Notes under the pieces: model-generated | What the model was told of the DNA's origin: nothing | What the model saw: the letters and a program-made list of their open reading frames with translations, nothing else | Database searches by the model: none | Part shown: piece by piece, positions 5,549-13,666 of the stretch | How positions within the stretch are numbered: position 1 is the first letter of the stretch | Layout: each line of letters opens with the position of its first letter | Position numbers and translations under genes: made by a program | DNA from: JANWZL01 sp037445185 | GTDB lineage: Bacteria > Pseudomonadota > Gammaproteobacteria > Burkholderiales > Thiobacillaceae | Direction: 5' to 3' | Assembly: GCA_037445185.1 (NCBI GenBank) | Contig: JBBIKZ010000061.1 | Span: 1 to 13,886, forward strand | DNA: 13,886 nucleotides

Positions 5549-7834
5549 TTAATCGCGACGGGGCGCGAGGACTTCGCGATTGCCGTTGCTCTGCATGGGG
5601 CTGACCAGGCCGGCGCGTTCCATGGCCTCGATCAGACGGGCGGCACGATTGTAGCCGATGCGCAGATGGCGCTGGACCGCCGAGATGGAGGCCCTGCGGG
5701 TGCGCGCCACCAAGGCGACCGCCTCGTCATACAGGGGGTCGGACTCGGCATCGTCCGCCTCGGTTCCTTCCTCGTCCTCGGTCGATGCCTCGGCAAGTAC
5801 GCTGTCATCGTACTGGGGCGCCCCCAGTTCCTTGAGCCAGGCGGTGACCCGATGCACCTCTTCGTCCGAGACGAAGGCGCCGTGCACGCGGGTGGGGTAA
5901 CCGTGACCCGGCGGCAGGTAGAGCATATCGCCCTGGCCGAGCAGGGATTCCGCCCCCTGCTGGTCGAGGATGGTGCGCGAGTCGATGCGGCTGGCGACCT
6001 GAAAGGCGATGCGGGTGGGGATGTTGGCCTTGATGAGGCCGGTGATGACGTCCACCGAGGGGCGTTGTGTCGCCAGTACCAGATGGATGCCGGCAGCGCG
6101 CGCCTTTTGCGCCAGGCGGGCGATGAGTTCCTCCACCTTCTTGCCCGCCACCATCATGAGGTCGGCCAGCTCGTCGATGATCACCACGATGTAGGGCAGG
6201 GGCTCGAGGCGCTCCGGGTTTTCCGGATTGAGGGGGAAGGGGTGGGTGAGCGGTTCGCCGGCCTTGCGCGCGTCGTGGATCTTCTGGTTGAGCCCGGCGA
6301 TGTTGCGCACCCCGAGGGCGGACATCAGCTTGTAGCGCTTCTCCATCTCGCCCACGCACCAGTTCAGCGCCGAGGCGGCCAGCTTCATGTCGGTGACCAC
6401 GGGGGCGAGCAGATGCGGGATGCCCTCATAGGACGAGAGCTCCAGCATCTTGGGGTCGACCATGATCAGCCGCACCTCCGCCGGGGTGGATTTGTAGAGC
6501 AGGGACAGGATCATGGCGTTGACGGCCACCGACTTGCCCGAGCCGGTGGCGCCCGCGACCAGCAGGTGTGGCATTTTCGCCAGGTCGGCGACCACCGGGT
6601 TGCCGCTGATGTCCTTGCCCAGGGCCAGGGTGAGCGGCGAGGCCATGTCGTTGTAGACCTTGGCGCCCAGGATCTCGGCGAGCCGGACCGTCTGACGCTG
6701 GCTGTTGGGCAGCTCCAGGCCCATGCAGCTCTTGCCGGGGATGGTCTCGACCACGCGGATGCTGACGACGGCAAGCGAGCGCGCCAGATCCTTGGCCAGG
6801 TTGACGATCTGGCTGCCCTTGACCCCCGAGGCCGGCTCCACCTCGTAGCGGGTGATGACCGGACCGGGATAGGCGGCCAGCACCTTCACTTGCACGCCGA
6901 ATTCGGCCAGCTTGCGCTCGATCAGGCGTGAGGCGGCCTCCAGGGACGGCTGATCCACCAAGGTCGTCGCCTTGGCCGGCTCATCCAGCAGGCGCAGGGG
7001 TGGGATCTGGGCATCCGGCAGGTCTTTGAACAGAAAGGGCTGTTTCTCCTTCTCAGCGCGGTCTGAGCGCACGACCTCGATGGTCGGCGTCTCGATGCGT
7101 AGGGGCGCGGCTTGCCTGAAGCGCGCCTGTTCCTTCTGCACGACCTCCTCGCGCACCTGCAGGGCCTTCTGACCGGCCAGACGGTCCTGTCGGGCCTGCC
7201 AGGCACCGGCCACCAAGGCTAGCAGGCGCTCCAGGCCGAGGCCGATGCGCTCGCTCAAGCCCAGCCAGGACAGCCCCGTGAACAGACTCAGGCCCACGCC
7301 CCAGGTGAGCAGCAGGAACACCGTGCCGCCGTCGAAGCCGAGGCTGTTGTGCAACAGTCTGGCCAGTCCGTCGCCCAGGGCACCGCCGGCAGTCAGCGGC
7401 AGGCGGAAGCCGTGATCGTGGAAACGCAGCGATTCCAGGGCACTGCTGCTGAACAGGAACAAGAGGAAGCCGACCAGGGTGAGGACCGGGCCATGCTGCG
7501 CATCCTGGTCCGGGTTGCCGATGCGGCGATAGCCCCACCAGACCATAAATAGCGCCAGACCGATCAGGGCATAGGCGGACAGGCCGAAGAGATAGAGCAA
7601 CAGGTCCGCCAACCAGGCGCCGAAGCGTCCGCCGGCATTGCCGATCACGTCGGTCTCCGCCGACTTCGACCAGCCGGGATCCAACGGCGTGTAGGTCACC
7701 AGGATCATGCCCAGGTACAGGGCCACGGCGACGGCGGTGAGCCACCAGATCTCCCGCAGCAATGCCGCTGCCTTGGGCGCCAGGGGCTTGCGCAGCGGCC
7801 TGGCCAGGGCACGCTTTCTCGACTTGCCAAACAT
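5549..7834 (-). CDS. ftsK: DNA translocase FtsK
   Basis: FtsK is the division-septum DNA pump that clears the chromosome terminus and activates XerCD recombination at dif. The 761-residue product starts at ATG 7834. It has four N-terminal membrane segments (about 31-48, 72-100, 117-133, 168-190), a short linker (about 200-260), the alpha/beta motor with Walker A GATGSGKS (428-435) and Walker B VVIIDELADLM (550-560), RPSVDVITG (591-599), and a C-terminal winged-helix gamma domain (about 698-761) with SISAVQRHLRIGYNRAARL. The linker is short, as in most non-enteric proteobacteria and unlike the very long one of E. coli. No clear ribosome-binding site precedes the start; a TATAGT hexamer ends seven bases before the ATG, so a very short leader is possible. 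It heads the ftsK-lolA-rarA group. Confidence 0.97.
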   Translation of the reverse strand: MFGKSRKRALARPLRKPLAPKAAALLREIWWLTAVAVALYLGMILVTYTPLDPGWSKSAETDVIGNAGGRFGAWLADLLLYLFGLSAYALIGLALFMVWWGYRRIGNPDQDAQHGPVLTLVGFLLFLFSSSALESLRFHDHGFRLPLTAGGALGDGLARLLHNSLGFDGGTVFLLLTWGVGLSLFTGLSWLGLSERIGLGLERLLALVAGAWQARQDRLAGQKALQVREEVVQKEQARFRQAAPLRIETPTIEVVRSDRAEKEKQPFLFKDLPDAQIPPLRLLDEPAKATTLVDQPSLEAASRLIERKLAEFGVQVKVLAAYPGPVITRYEVEPASGVKGSQIVNLAKDLARSLAVVSIRVVETIPGKSCMGLELPNSQRQTVRLAEILGAKVYNDMASPLTLALGKDISGNPVVADLAKMPHLLVAGATGSGKSVAVNAMILSLLYKSTPAEVRLIMVDPKMLELSSYEGIPHLLAPVVTDMKLAASALNWCVGEMEKRYKLMSALGVRNIAGLNQKIHDARKAGEPLTHPFPLNPENPERLEPLPYIVVIIDELADLMMVAGKKVEELIARLAQKARAAGIHLVLATQRPSVDVITGLIKANIPTRIAFQVASRIDSRTILDQQGAESLLGQGDMLYLPPGHGYPTRVHGAFVSDEEVHRVTAWLKELGAPQYDDSVLAEASTEDEEGTEADDAESDPLYDEAVALVARTRRASISAVQRHLRIGYNRAARLIEAMERAGLVSPMQSNGNREVLAPRRD

Positions 7835-8044
7835 GGCGCGAACTATAAGGTAAAGAAGTCCCCAAGACGAACTGCGGTCACTGGGATCATTGCGCCTCGC
7901 ACAAGTCTCATGCCCATAACTCGTACAATGTATATTATGTCAAATACAGTGTTAGTCCTCTCGGCCAGGAGCGCTACCCAGGCAAACGCCGACCAGGCTA
8001 ACATGCCCCCAGTCGAACGCGCTGGGAACCGCCGGGGAAAAGAC
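7835..8044. promoter_or_regulatory. Intergenic region between divergent ftsK and the small plus-strand gene
   Basis: This 210-bp region separates two divergently oriented genes. An AT-rich core at about 7921-7950 contains TATATT/TATTAT hexamers on the plus strand that could serve as -10 elements for the small exported protein. On the minus strand it contains a perfect TTGACA (7938-7943), but the hexamer 17 bases downstream (GTTATG) matches a -10 poorly. A TATAGT (minus strand) lies immediately upstream of ftsK. Promoter activity for both directions is likely from position; exact elements are uncertain. Confidence 0.35.
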
Positions 8045-8293
8045 ATGGGCAATTGGTTGATCGCGCTTGCGCTGGCGTGCTGTGCCTACGTCGCACACGC
8101 CGGTCAGGTCGAGGCAGAAAATACCGTGACCGGCATCCTGTTCGAGGAGAACATGGAAAGTGTCACCTATGCCGTGCGAGCCAACGGCTTCGTCGACATC
8201 CTGTTCGGGGTTTCCGTGTCCGATGCGGACCATTCCCGCGTCATGACCAGGTTGAAGGCGCACCCCGACATCCCAGGCGTGCTGGCCGGCTAG
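8045..8293 (+). CDS. Small exported hypothetical protein (82 residues)
   Basis: I do not recognise this protein with certainty. The start at ATG 8045 is chosen because it has a GGGGAAAAG ribosome-binding region just upstream and opens directly into a signal peptide (MGNWLIALALACCAYVAHA, cleavage after residue 19). The upstream in-frame ATG at 7910 would add 45 residues of low-complexity sequence without export features. The mature part is about 63 residues and acidic, with TVTGILFEENMESVTYAV, a hydrophobic GFVDILFGVSV strand and HPDIPGVLAG at the end. It is the only plus-strand gene in the window apart from the partial frame at the left edge, diverges from ftsK and converges on the DUF2905 gene. 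A periplasmic location is likely; no lipobox is seen. Confidence 0.6.
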   Translation: MGNWLIALALACCAYVAHAGQVEAENTVTGILFEENMESVTYAVRANGFVDILFGVSVSDADHSRVMTRLKAHPDIPGVLAG

Positions 8294-8374
8294 GGCAAGG
8301 GCGATGACTGCCCGAGCAACAAATGACCGTGTCGCGGCTGCGATCCGTGCATCTCACCAGGCGGCAGCAGCGCA

Positions 8375-8575
8375 TCACCGCCTGAAGATCCAGAGGATCA
8401 GGGTCAGGATGACCGACAGCAGCAGTCCGCTGGTAATCGGAAAGTAGAAATGGAAACCCTTGCGCTCGATGCGGATGTCTCCGGGCAGATTACCCAAACC
8501 CAGCTTGGACAACACGGGCCACAGCAGGCCCAGGGCGACCAGGATGATGCCGAGGGTGATCAGCCATTTGGCCAT
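8375..8575 (-). CDS. DUF2905 family small inner-membrane protein
   Basis: The 66-residue product matches the DUF2905 pattern: an N-terminal membrane helix (about 4-20), the central GLGNLPGDIRIERKGFHFYFP segment (residues 26-46) and a C-terminal membrane helix (about 47-64) ending in a basic WIFRR. The function of the family is unknown. The start at ATG 8575 lies 11 bases after the rluB stop, so it is probably the last gene of the lon-scpA-scpB-rluB group. Downstream, an imperfect inverted repeat (AGGCGG 8359-8364 with CCGCCT 8378-8383) spans the stop codon; it has no T-run. Confidence 0.9.
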   Translation of the reverse strand: MAKWLITLGIILVALGLLWPVLSKLGLGNLPGDIRIERKGFHFYFPITSGLLLSVILTLILWIFRR

Positions 8576-8586
8576 GGCTCAGACGT

Positions 8587-9522
8587 CTAGAGACCACGTG
8601 GTTTGCCGGGTCCGCGGCCGCTCGCGGGGGCGTCCGGTGCCGTACGGCTCGATCGTCGGCGGTAGATGTGCAGGTTCGCTGCGGACGCCGCCGGCTTGAC
8701 CCGGCGGTTGCCGGCAGTCGCTGCCGGGCGGTCCAGTCCGCACCACTGCATCAGCCGCGCCACCTCGTCATCGCTCAGATCCTGCAACATGCCGCGCTTG
8801 AGCCGCGCGGGCATGGCGATGGGGCCGAAGCGCACCCGGATGAGCCGGCTCACGGTGAGCCCCAAGGCCTCGATGAGCCGGCGCACCTCCCGGTTGCGCC
8901 CCTCCTTGAGCACCAGCCGATACCAATGATTCGCGCCATCGCCGCCGGCGGCGACGATGCTGTCCACCTTGGCGGGGCCGTCCTCCAGTTCGATGCCCGT
9001 GGTCAGCCGCTCTGTCTGCTCAGGCGTGAGTTCCCCCAGGATGCGCACGGCGTATTCCCGCTCCACCTCGTAGCGGGGATGCGACAGCCGGTTGGCCAGT
9101 TCGCCGTGGGTGGTGAAGATAAGCAGCCCCTCGGTGTTGTAATCCAGGCGGCCGACCGAGATCCAGCGCTGTCCCTTGAGCCTGGGCAGGCGGTCGAAGA
9201 CCGAAGGGCGGCCTTGGGGATCGTCGCGCGAGACGATCTCGCCTTCGGGTTTGTGATAGAGCAAGACGCGCGGCAGGCTCCGCTGCCAGGGCAGATGCAC
9301 GACGCGGCCGTGCACCCGCACCACGTCGCTCGGTTTGACGCGATCCCCCACCTGGGCGGTCTGGCCGTTGATGGTGGCAGCGCCGGAAGCGATCAGCGCC
9401 TCCATGTCACGGCGCGACCCCAGCCCTGCCGCGGCCAGCATCTTGTGCAGTTTTTCACTCGGGCTGACGAGCTCTTCCGGCAAGGCCTTCAGGGGGCGGC
9501 CGTAGTAGGAGAATCGCGGCAT
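8587..9522 (-). CDS. rluB: 23S rRNA pseudouridine synthase RluB
   Basis: RluB belongs to the RsuA/RluB/RluE/RluF pseudouridine synthases; E. coli RluB modifies U2605 of 23S rRNA. From ATG 9522 the product has 311 residues: an S4 RNA-binding domain (about 22-80, SEKLHKMLAAAGLGSRR), then the catalytic domain with GRLDYNTEGLL (124-134), whose aspartate D127 is the catalytic residue, and the family motif KEGRNREVRRL (206-216). The basic, P/A-rich tail (about 265-311) is typical and variable. The chosen start overlaps scpB by 34 bases and has no clear ribosome-binding site; the homologous core begins at about residue 22, so a later start (for example TTG at residue 14) cannot be excluded. The scpA-scpB-rluB order is common in proteobacteria. 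RluB rather than RsuA is inferred from that context. Confidence 0.9.
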   Translation of the reverse strand: MPRFSYYGRPLKALPEELVSPSEKLHKMLAAAGLGSRRDMEALIASGAATINGQTAQVGDRVKPSDVVRVHGRVVHLPWQRSLPRVLLYHKPEGEIVSRDDPQGRPSVFDRLPRLKGQRWISVGRLDYNTEGLLIFTTHGELANRLSHPRYEVEREYAVRILGELTPEQTERLTTGIELEDGPAKVDSIVAAGGDGANHWYRLVLKEGRNREVRRLIEALGLTVSRLIRVRFGPIAMPARLKRGMLQDLSDDEVARLMQWCGLDRPAATAGNRRVKPAASAANLHIYRRRSSRTAPDAPASGRGPGKPRGL

Positions 9523-10115
9523 GACGGTTGCTGGATGGTCGGATCGCTTTGTAAATCGATCGCCGGCTCGGGCAACAGTTCCGCCCGGGCCACCTCTGGC
9601 AGCGGCGGCAACTCGGACAAGGCCCGCAGGTTGAGATCCGCGAGGAAACGTTTGGTGGTGGCGTACAGGGCCGGCCGGCCGGGCACATCCCGGTGACCCA
9701 CCGTCTCGATCCATCCGCGCTCCTCCAGGGTGCGGATGATCTGGCTGCTGACGGCGACCCCGCGGATCTCCTCGATGTCGCCGCGCGTGACGGGCTGCCG
9801 ATAGGCGATGATGGCAAGGGTCTCCAGCGTGGCGCGCGAATATCTGGGCGGCTTTTCCGGGTTGAGCCGGTCCAGGTAGGGCTGGTACTCGGGCCGGGTC
9901 TGGAAACGCCAGCCCTCGGCCACCAGGGTGAGTTCCACCCCCCTGCCCTGCCAATCCTGCCTGAGTTCGTCCAGGGCCTTGCGCAGCAAATCAGGGGAGA
10001 GCTCGTCCTGGAAGACCTTGCGCAACTCGGCCGTGGTCAGGGGCTGCGACTGGGCGAGCAGCACCGTCTCCAGGACGCGCTTGACGTCCGTCAGGCTATT
10101 GAGGGCGATCGTCAT
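9489..10115 (-). CDS. scpB: Segregation and condensation protein B
   Basis: ScpB is the winged-helix dimer that, with ScpA, bridges the heads of SMC to form the condensin complex for chromosome organisation and segregation. From ATG 10115 the product is 208 residues with two winged-helix domains; the second contains the family hallmark YSRATLETLAIIAYRQPVTR followed by GDIEEIRGV (about 92-120). The C-terminal tail (about 165-208) is variable, proline-rich and probably disordered. An ATG at 10130 is an alternative start adding five residues. The gene overlaps scpA by 20 bases and rluB by 34 bases, so translation is probably coupled. No SMC gene is in the window. Confidence 0.93.
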   Translation of the reverse strand: MTIALNSLTDVKRVLETVLLAQSQPLTTAELRKVFQDELSPDLLRKALDELRQDWQGRGVELTLVAEGWRFQTRPEYQPYLDRLNPEKPPRYSRATLETLAIIAYRQPVTRGDIEEIRGVAVSSQIIRTLEERGWIETVGHRDVPGRPALYATTKRFLADLNLRALSELPPLPEVARAELLPEPAIDLQSDPTIQQPSCRDSPTTAAP

Positions 10116-10929
10116 GGCACAGGCGGGCATGGATGGGGGCGAAGGGGGCGGTCTGCACGATCTCCACCAGCCGCTCCCGCACCAGTTCCAGGAGGGCGAG
10201 GAAGGTGACCACCAGCTCGGCCCGTCCGCCCTGCGCGGGGAACAGCTCGCTGAAGAGGGAAAAGGTCGCCGTCTGCAGCGTCCTGAGGATGCGGCTCATG
10301 TGCTCGCGCACCGAGAGCTCCTGGCGGCCGATGCGGTGATGCCGGGTCAGGCGCGCGCGCTTGAGGATCTCCCCCCAGGCGGCGAGCAGGTCCTCCGCCC
10401 GCACCTGGGGCAGTCGCGCCACCGCCAGTTTCTCGATCGCGACCGAGACCGGCAGGAAGTCCCGGCCTAGTTGTGGCAATGCCTCGAGGTGGTGGGCGGC
10501 AAGGCGCATCTGTTCGTATTCCAGCAGGCGCCGCACGAGTTCCGCACGCGGGTCCTCCTCCCCCGCCTCCTCCACCTTTTCCGGTCGGGGCAGGAGCATG
10601 CGCGACTTGATCTCGATCAGCATGGCGGCCATCACCAGATATTCGGCCGCCAGCTCCAGCCGGTGCTGGCGCATGGCCTCCACGTATTCCATGTACTGGC
10701 GGGTGAGCTGGGCCATGGGGATGTCCAGCACATCGATGTTGTTGCGCCGGATCAGCCACAGCAGCAGATCGAGCGGGCCCTCGAAGGCATCCAGGATGAC
10801 CTCCAGGGCGTCCGGCGGGATGTAGAGGTCCTGGGGCAGCTCCGTCCAGTCTTCGCCCATGACCCGGGCGCGCGGCAGCGCCTGCATGGCGGGCGCGGGA
10901 TCGGAGACGGGCGGGGTCGTTTCGGGCAT
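10096..10929 (-). CDS. scpA: Segregation and condensation protein A (kleisin)
   Basis: ScpA is the kleisin subunit that closes the SMC ring. The 277-residue product (from ATG 10929) has a non-conserved N-terminus, the SMC-binding helical region with the hallmark FEGPLDLLLWLIRRNNIDVLDIP split over about 49-71, a middle region with AAEYLVMAAMLIEIKSRMLLP (helix), an acidic linker, and a C-terminal winged helix (about 210-270). A TTG start at 10965, immediately after the lon stop, is possible and has AGG upstream; it would add 12 residues. It lies directly downstream of lon and overlaps scpB. In many genomes scpA follows other genes (for example trpS); the lon linkage is noted as a finding. Confidence 0.94.
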   Translation of the reverse strand: MPETTPPVSDPAPAMQALPRARVMGEDWTELPQDLYIPPDALEVILDAFEGPLDLLLWLIRRNNIDVLDIPMAQLTRQYMEYVEAMRQHRLELAAEYLVMAAMLIEIKSRMLLPRPEKVEEAGEEDPRAELVRRLLEYEQMRLAAHHLEALPQLGRDFLPVSVAIEKLAVARLPQVRAEDLLAAWGEILKRARLTRHHRIGRQELSVREHMSRILRTLQTATFSLFSELFPAQGGRAELVVTFLALLELVRERLVEIVQTAPFAPIHARLCHDDRPQ

Positions 10930-10965
10930 GGGTCGGATTGTTCGCCAGAGGCGCAGGTCTGGCAA

Positions 10966-13377
10966 TCACGCCTGGAACACCAGCCTGGCGACCTCGCGGT
11001 AGTTTTTCACGAAATGCACCTCGAGCCCCGCCTTGACGTAATCGGGCAGCCGCTCGAAGTCCGGGCGGTTGGCCGCGGGCAGAATCAGCTCATGGATGTT
11101 GACCCGCTTGGCGGCGATGACCTTCTCCCGGATGCCGCCCACCGGCAGCACCTGTCCGGTGAGGGTGAGCTCGCCGGTCATGGCCAGGGGGCGGCCGAGC
11201 TTTTCGTTGCGGGCCAGCGACAACAGGGCCGTGGCCATGGTGATGCCGGCGCTGGGCCCGTCCTTGGGCGTGGCGCCCTCGGGCACGTGCAGGTGTACGA
11301 AGGCCTGGTCGAAGAAGCCGGGGTCGCCCTTGTAGGGCTTGAGGTGGCTGGCGATGTAGCTGTAGGCGATCTCGGCCGACTCCTTCATCACCTCGCCCAG
11401 CTTGCCGGTGAGCTTGAAGCCGCGATTCAAGGTGTGCACCTTGGTCGCCTCGATGGTCAGGGTGGCCCCGCCCAGCGGCGTCCAGGCGAGCCCCGTCACC
11501 ACCCCCACGCCGGTGGCGGGTCGCTCCGGCAGATGGGGCGGCTGGTCCATGTAGGTCTCCACGTCGTCGGCCGTGACGTGCAGCGCCTGCGCCTCGCCGC
11601 GCACGATCTTGACCACCGCCTTGCGCACCACCTTGCCCAGGGCCTGCTCCAGCTGACGCACGCCGGCCTCGCGGGCATAGCCCTCGATGATGCGGCGGAT
11701 GGCCGCCTCGGTGATGCTCACCTGACCGCGCTCGAGCCCCGCCTTCTTGAGCTGCTTGGGCCAGAGGTGATGCCGGGCGATGGCCACTTTCTCCTCGGTC
11801 AGATAGCCGGCCAGGCGGATCACCTCCATGCGGTCCAGGAGCGGCGCCGGGATGCTGTCGAGCTGGTTGGCGGTGCAGATGAACAGCACCTTGGACAGGT
11901 CGAAGCGCACGTCCAGATAGTGGTCCAGGAATTCGGCGTTCTGCTCCGGATCCAGCACCTCCAGCAGCGCGCTCGCCGGGTCGCCGTGGTAGGAGGCGCC
12001 GATCTTGTCCACCTCGTCGAGCATGATGACCGGGTTTTGCGATTCCACCTCCTTGATGGCCTGGATGAACTTGCCCGGCATGGCGCCGATGTAGGTGCGG
12101 CGGTGTCCCTTGATCTCCGCCTCGTCGCGCATGCCGCCCACCGAGAAGCGGTAGAACTTGCGCCCCAGCGCCCGCGCCACCGAACGGCCGATGGAGGTCT
12201 TGCCGACACCGGGCGGTCCGACCAGCAGCAGGATGGAACCGGCCACCTCCCCTTTCATGGCGCCCACGGCCAGGAATTCGACGATGCGCTCCTTGACGTC
12301 GTCGAGGCCATCGTGGTCCTGGTCCAGGATCTTGCGGGCGCGCTTGAGGTCCAGCTTGTCGCGGGTGAGCTTGCCCCAGGGCAGGCTGGTTAGCCAGTCG
12401 AGATAGTTGCGCGTGACGGTGTATTCGGGGGAGCCGTGCTCGAGGCCGGCGAGCTTGTTCATCTCCTCGCTGAGCTTCTTCTCGGCGTGCGGCGGCAACT
12501 TCAGCTTCCGGGTGCGCTCCTGGTAGAGCTCCAGATCGGCGGTCCGGTCGTCCTTGGCGATGCCCAGCTCCTTCTGGATGGCCTTGAGCTGCTCGCGCAG
12601 GAAGAATTCGCGCTGCTGCCGCGTCATCTTTTCCTCGACCTGGGCGCGGATCTTGGTCTGTAGGCGCGCGACCTCCAGCTCTTGCTTGATCAGCACCAGC
12701 ACCTTTTCCATGCGCCGGCGCAGGCTGAAGGACTCCAGCACCTCCTGCAGCTTGTCTTTGGGCGCGGTGGTCAGACTGGCGGCAAAATCGGTGAGCAGGG
12801 AGGGCTCGTTCGGGGAGAAGCGATTGAGGAAGAACTTCAGTTCCTCCGAGTACAAGGGATTGAGCGGCAGCAACTCCTTGATGGCATTGATGATGGCGAG
12901 CGCATAGGCCTTGATCTCCTCCTGGCTTGCGTCCGGACGGCTCTCGCCGGGATATTCGACGCGGGCGAAGAAGGGCGGCTCGCCGGAGATCCACTCGGCG
13001 ATGCGAAAGCGCGTAACCCCCTCGGCGATGAACTGGATCTTGCCGTCCGAGCGCATGGGGTGGTGCATGCGCACGAGCGTGCCGACACTGTAGAAGTCCT
13101 CTGGGCGCGCATCGTCAGACTTGTCCCCGCGCACCAGGACCAGACCGACCAGATGATGGGGGGTGTCGCCGATACGCTTGACGGTCTCCATCCACGGCCC
13201 CTCGTTCATCAGTAGCGGCAGCGTCTGGGCCGGAAAGAAGGGCTTCTCGGTCATCGGCAGCAGGTGAATGGCGCCCGGCCAGGTCTGGGCCGGCAGATGG
13301 GCGCCGCCGGCCTGTTGCTGCGGGCTGCCGGCAGGCTCGACGAGTTCGCCTTCGATGGGCTGATGGGTTTCGATCAT
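10966..13377 (-). CDS. lon: Lon-type ATP-dependent serine protease (LonA-like, divergent N-terminus)
   Basis: This is a soluble hexameric AAA+ protease that unfolds and degrades proteins. The 803-residue product starts at ATG 13377 (GGCGG nearby). Order of domains: an N-terminal substrate domain (about 35-245), a coiled coil (about 220-320), the AAA+ module with Walker A GPPGVGKT (387-394) and Walker B IMLDEVDK (451-458), and the protease domain with catalytic serine S709 in PKDGPSAG and lysine K752 in GGIREK, 43 residues apart as in E. coli Lon. The N-terminal domain reads LLPMTEKPFFPAQTLPLLMN where classical LonA has a LPLRDVVVFP-like strand, and it is preceded by a non-conserved about 35-residue tail. 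This suggests a second, AsrA-like Lon paralogue rather than the main housekeeping Lon; that is inference. A miniature repeat element lies 58 bases upstream. Confidence 0.95.
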   Translation of the reverse strand: MIETHQPIEGELVEPAGSPQQQAGGAHLPAQTWPGAIHLLPMTEKPFFPAQTLPLLMNEGPWMETVKRIGDTPHHLVGLVLVRGDKSDDARPEDFYSVGTLVRMHHPMRSDGKIQFIAEGVTRFRIAEWISGEPPFFARVEYPGESRPDASQEEIKAYALAIINAIKELLPLNPLYSEELKFFLNRFSPNEPSLLTDFAASLTTAPKDKLQEVLESFSLRRRMEKVLVLIKQELEVARLQTKIRAQVEEKMTRQQREFFLREQLKAIQKELGIAKDDRTADLELYQERTRKLKLPPHAEKKLSEEMNKLAGLEHGSPEYTVTRNYLDWLTSLPWGKLTRDKLDLKRARKILDQDHDGLDDVKERIVEFLAVGAMKGEVAGSILLLVGPPGVGKTSIGRSVARALGRKFYRFSVGGMRDEAEIKGHRRTYIGAMPGKFIQAIKEVESQNPVIMLDEVDKIGASYHGDPASALLEVLDPEQNAEFLDHYLDVRFDLSKVLFICTANQLDSIPAPLLDRMEVIRLAGYLTEEKVAIARHHLWPKQLKKAGLERGQVSITEAAIRRIIEGYAREAGVRQLEQALGKVVRKAVVKIVRGEAQALHVTADDVETYMDQPPHLPERPATGVGVVTGLAWTPLGGATLTIEATKVHTLNRGFKLTGKLGEVMKESAEIAYSYIASHLKPYKGDPGFFDQAFVHLHVPEGATPKDGPSAGITMATALLSLARNEKLGRPLAMTGELTLTGQVLPVGGIREKVIAAKRVNIHELILPAANRPDFERLPDYVKAGLEVHFVKNYREVARLVFQA

Positions 13378-13433
13378 GTTTCCGCCACAGGCTGAGTCAT
13401 GACCAATGGGTATGGCCTGGGGGGGAGGTTTTC

Positions 13434-13666
13434 AACCCAGATTTGTCATTAGGGCGCGCGATGATGGCGAGCCGTATGGCGAGCAGATTTGCGCACGGGC
13501 AACGAGCCCATGGTGTCCCTCGAGGGCTAAGCGAACGGGCGCAAAGATGCCGCCTGACGGAGGCCCTGGCGCGCGCAGGCCGTGGTGGCATGGCGATGGG
13601 GACAGGCTTCACACACTCCGGGGCGAGCTTCGTAGGCATTGGCCGGCCTAATGACAAATCTGGGTT
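13434..13666. repeat. 20-bp perfect terminal inverted repeats of the miniature element
   Basis: AACCCAGATTTGTCATTAGG (13434-13453) is matched by its exact reverse complement at 13647-13666; the outer two bases belong to the flanking TTCAA repeat. A further outer pair, GAGGTTTT (13425-13432) and AAAACCTC (13674-13681), also forms an inverted repeat, offset by a few bases on the right side. That pair could be an older nested end or part of the target sequence. Confidence 0.8.
13436..13664. mobile_element. 229-bp miniature inverted-repeat transposable element (MITE), IS1380-like ends
   Basis: The ends are an 18-bp perfect inverted repeat, CCCAGATTTGTCATTAGG at 13436-13453 and its reverse complement at 13647-13664. 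The 5-bp sequence TTCAA directly flanks both sides (13431-13435 and 13665-13669) in the same orientation, as expected for a target-site duplication. The interior is GC-rich with a 9-bp tandem motif (ATGGCGAGC at 13464 and 13476) and encodes no transposase motif. This is the structure of a non-autonomous element mobilised in trans. The ends starting CC.AGATT and a 5-bp duplication recall ISEcp1 of the IS1380 family, but that assignment is from memory of end sequences only. Confidence 0.7.

Noticed and set aside
5666..6931. A 421-codon plus-strand frame opposite ftsK
   Set aside because: The ftsK strand has unambiguous family motifs throughout; this frame has shadow composition.
7914..7943. Perfect TTGACA on the minus strand as an ftsK promoter
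   Set aside because: The -10 hexamer at 17 bases (GTTATG) matches only two positions and shifted spacings are no better, so I did not assign a discrete promoter.
7843..8052. A 69-codon minus-strand frame upstream of ftsK
   Set aside because: It overlaps the likely divergent promoter region and has no ribosome-binding site or conserved features; it also conflicts with the better-supported plus-strand gene.
8293..8383. Weak hairpins between the convergent genes as terminators
   Set aside because: GGGCA/TGCCC (8293-8313) and AGGCGG/CCGCCT (8359-8383) have short stems, large loops and no T-runs.
10471..12393. A 640-codon open frame on the plus strand
   Set aside because: It lies opposite lon and scpA in a GC-rich region. 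Its translation is repetitive in H, G, Q and L, the typical antisense shadow of a well-biased coding strand, and it shows no domain.
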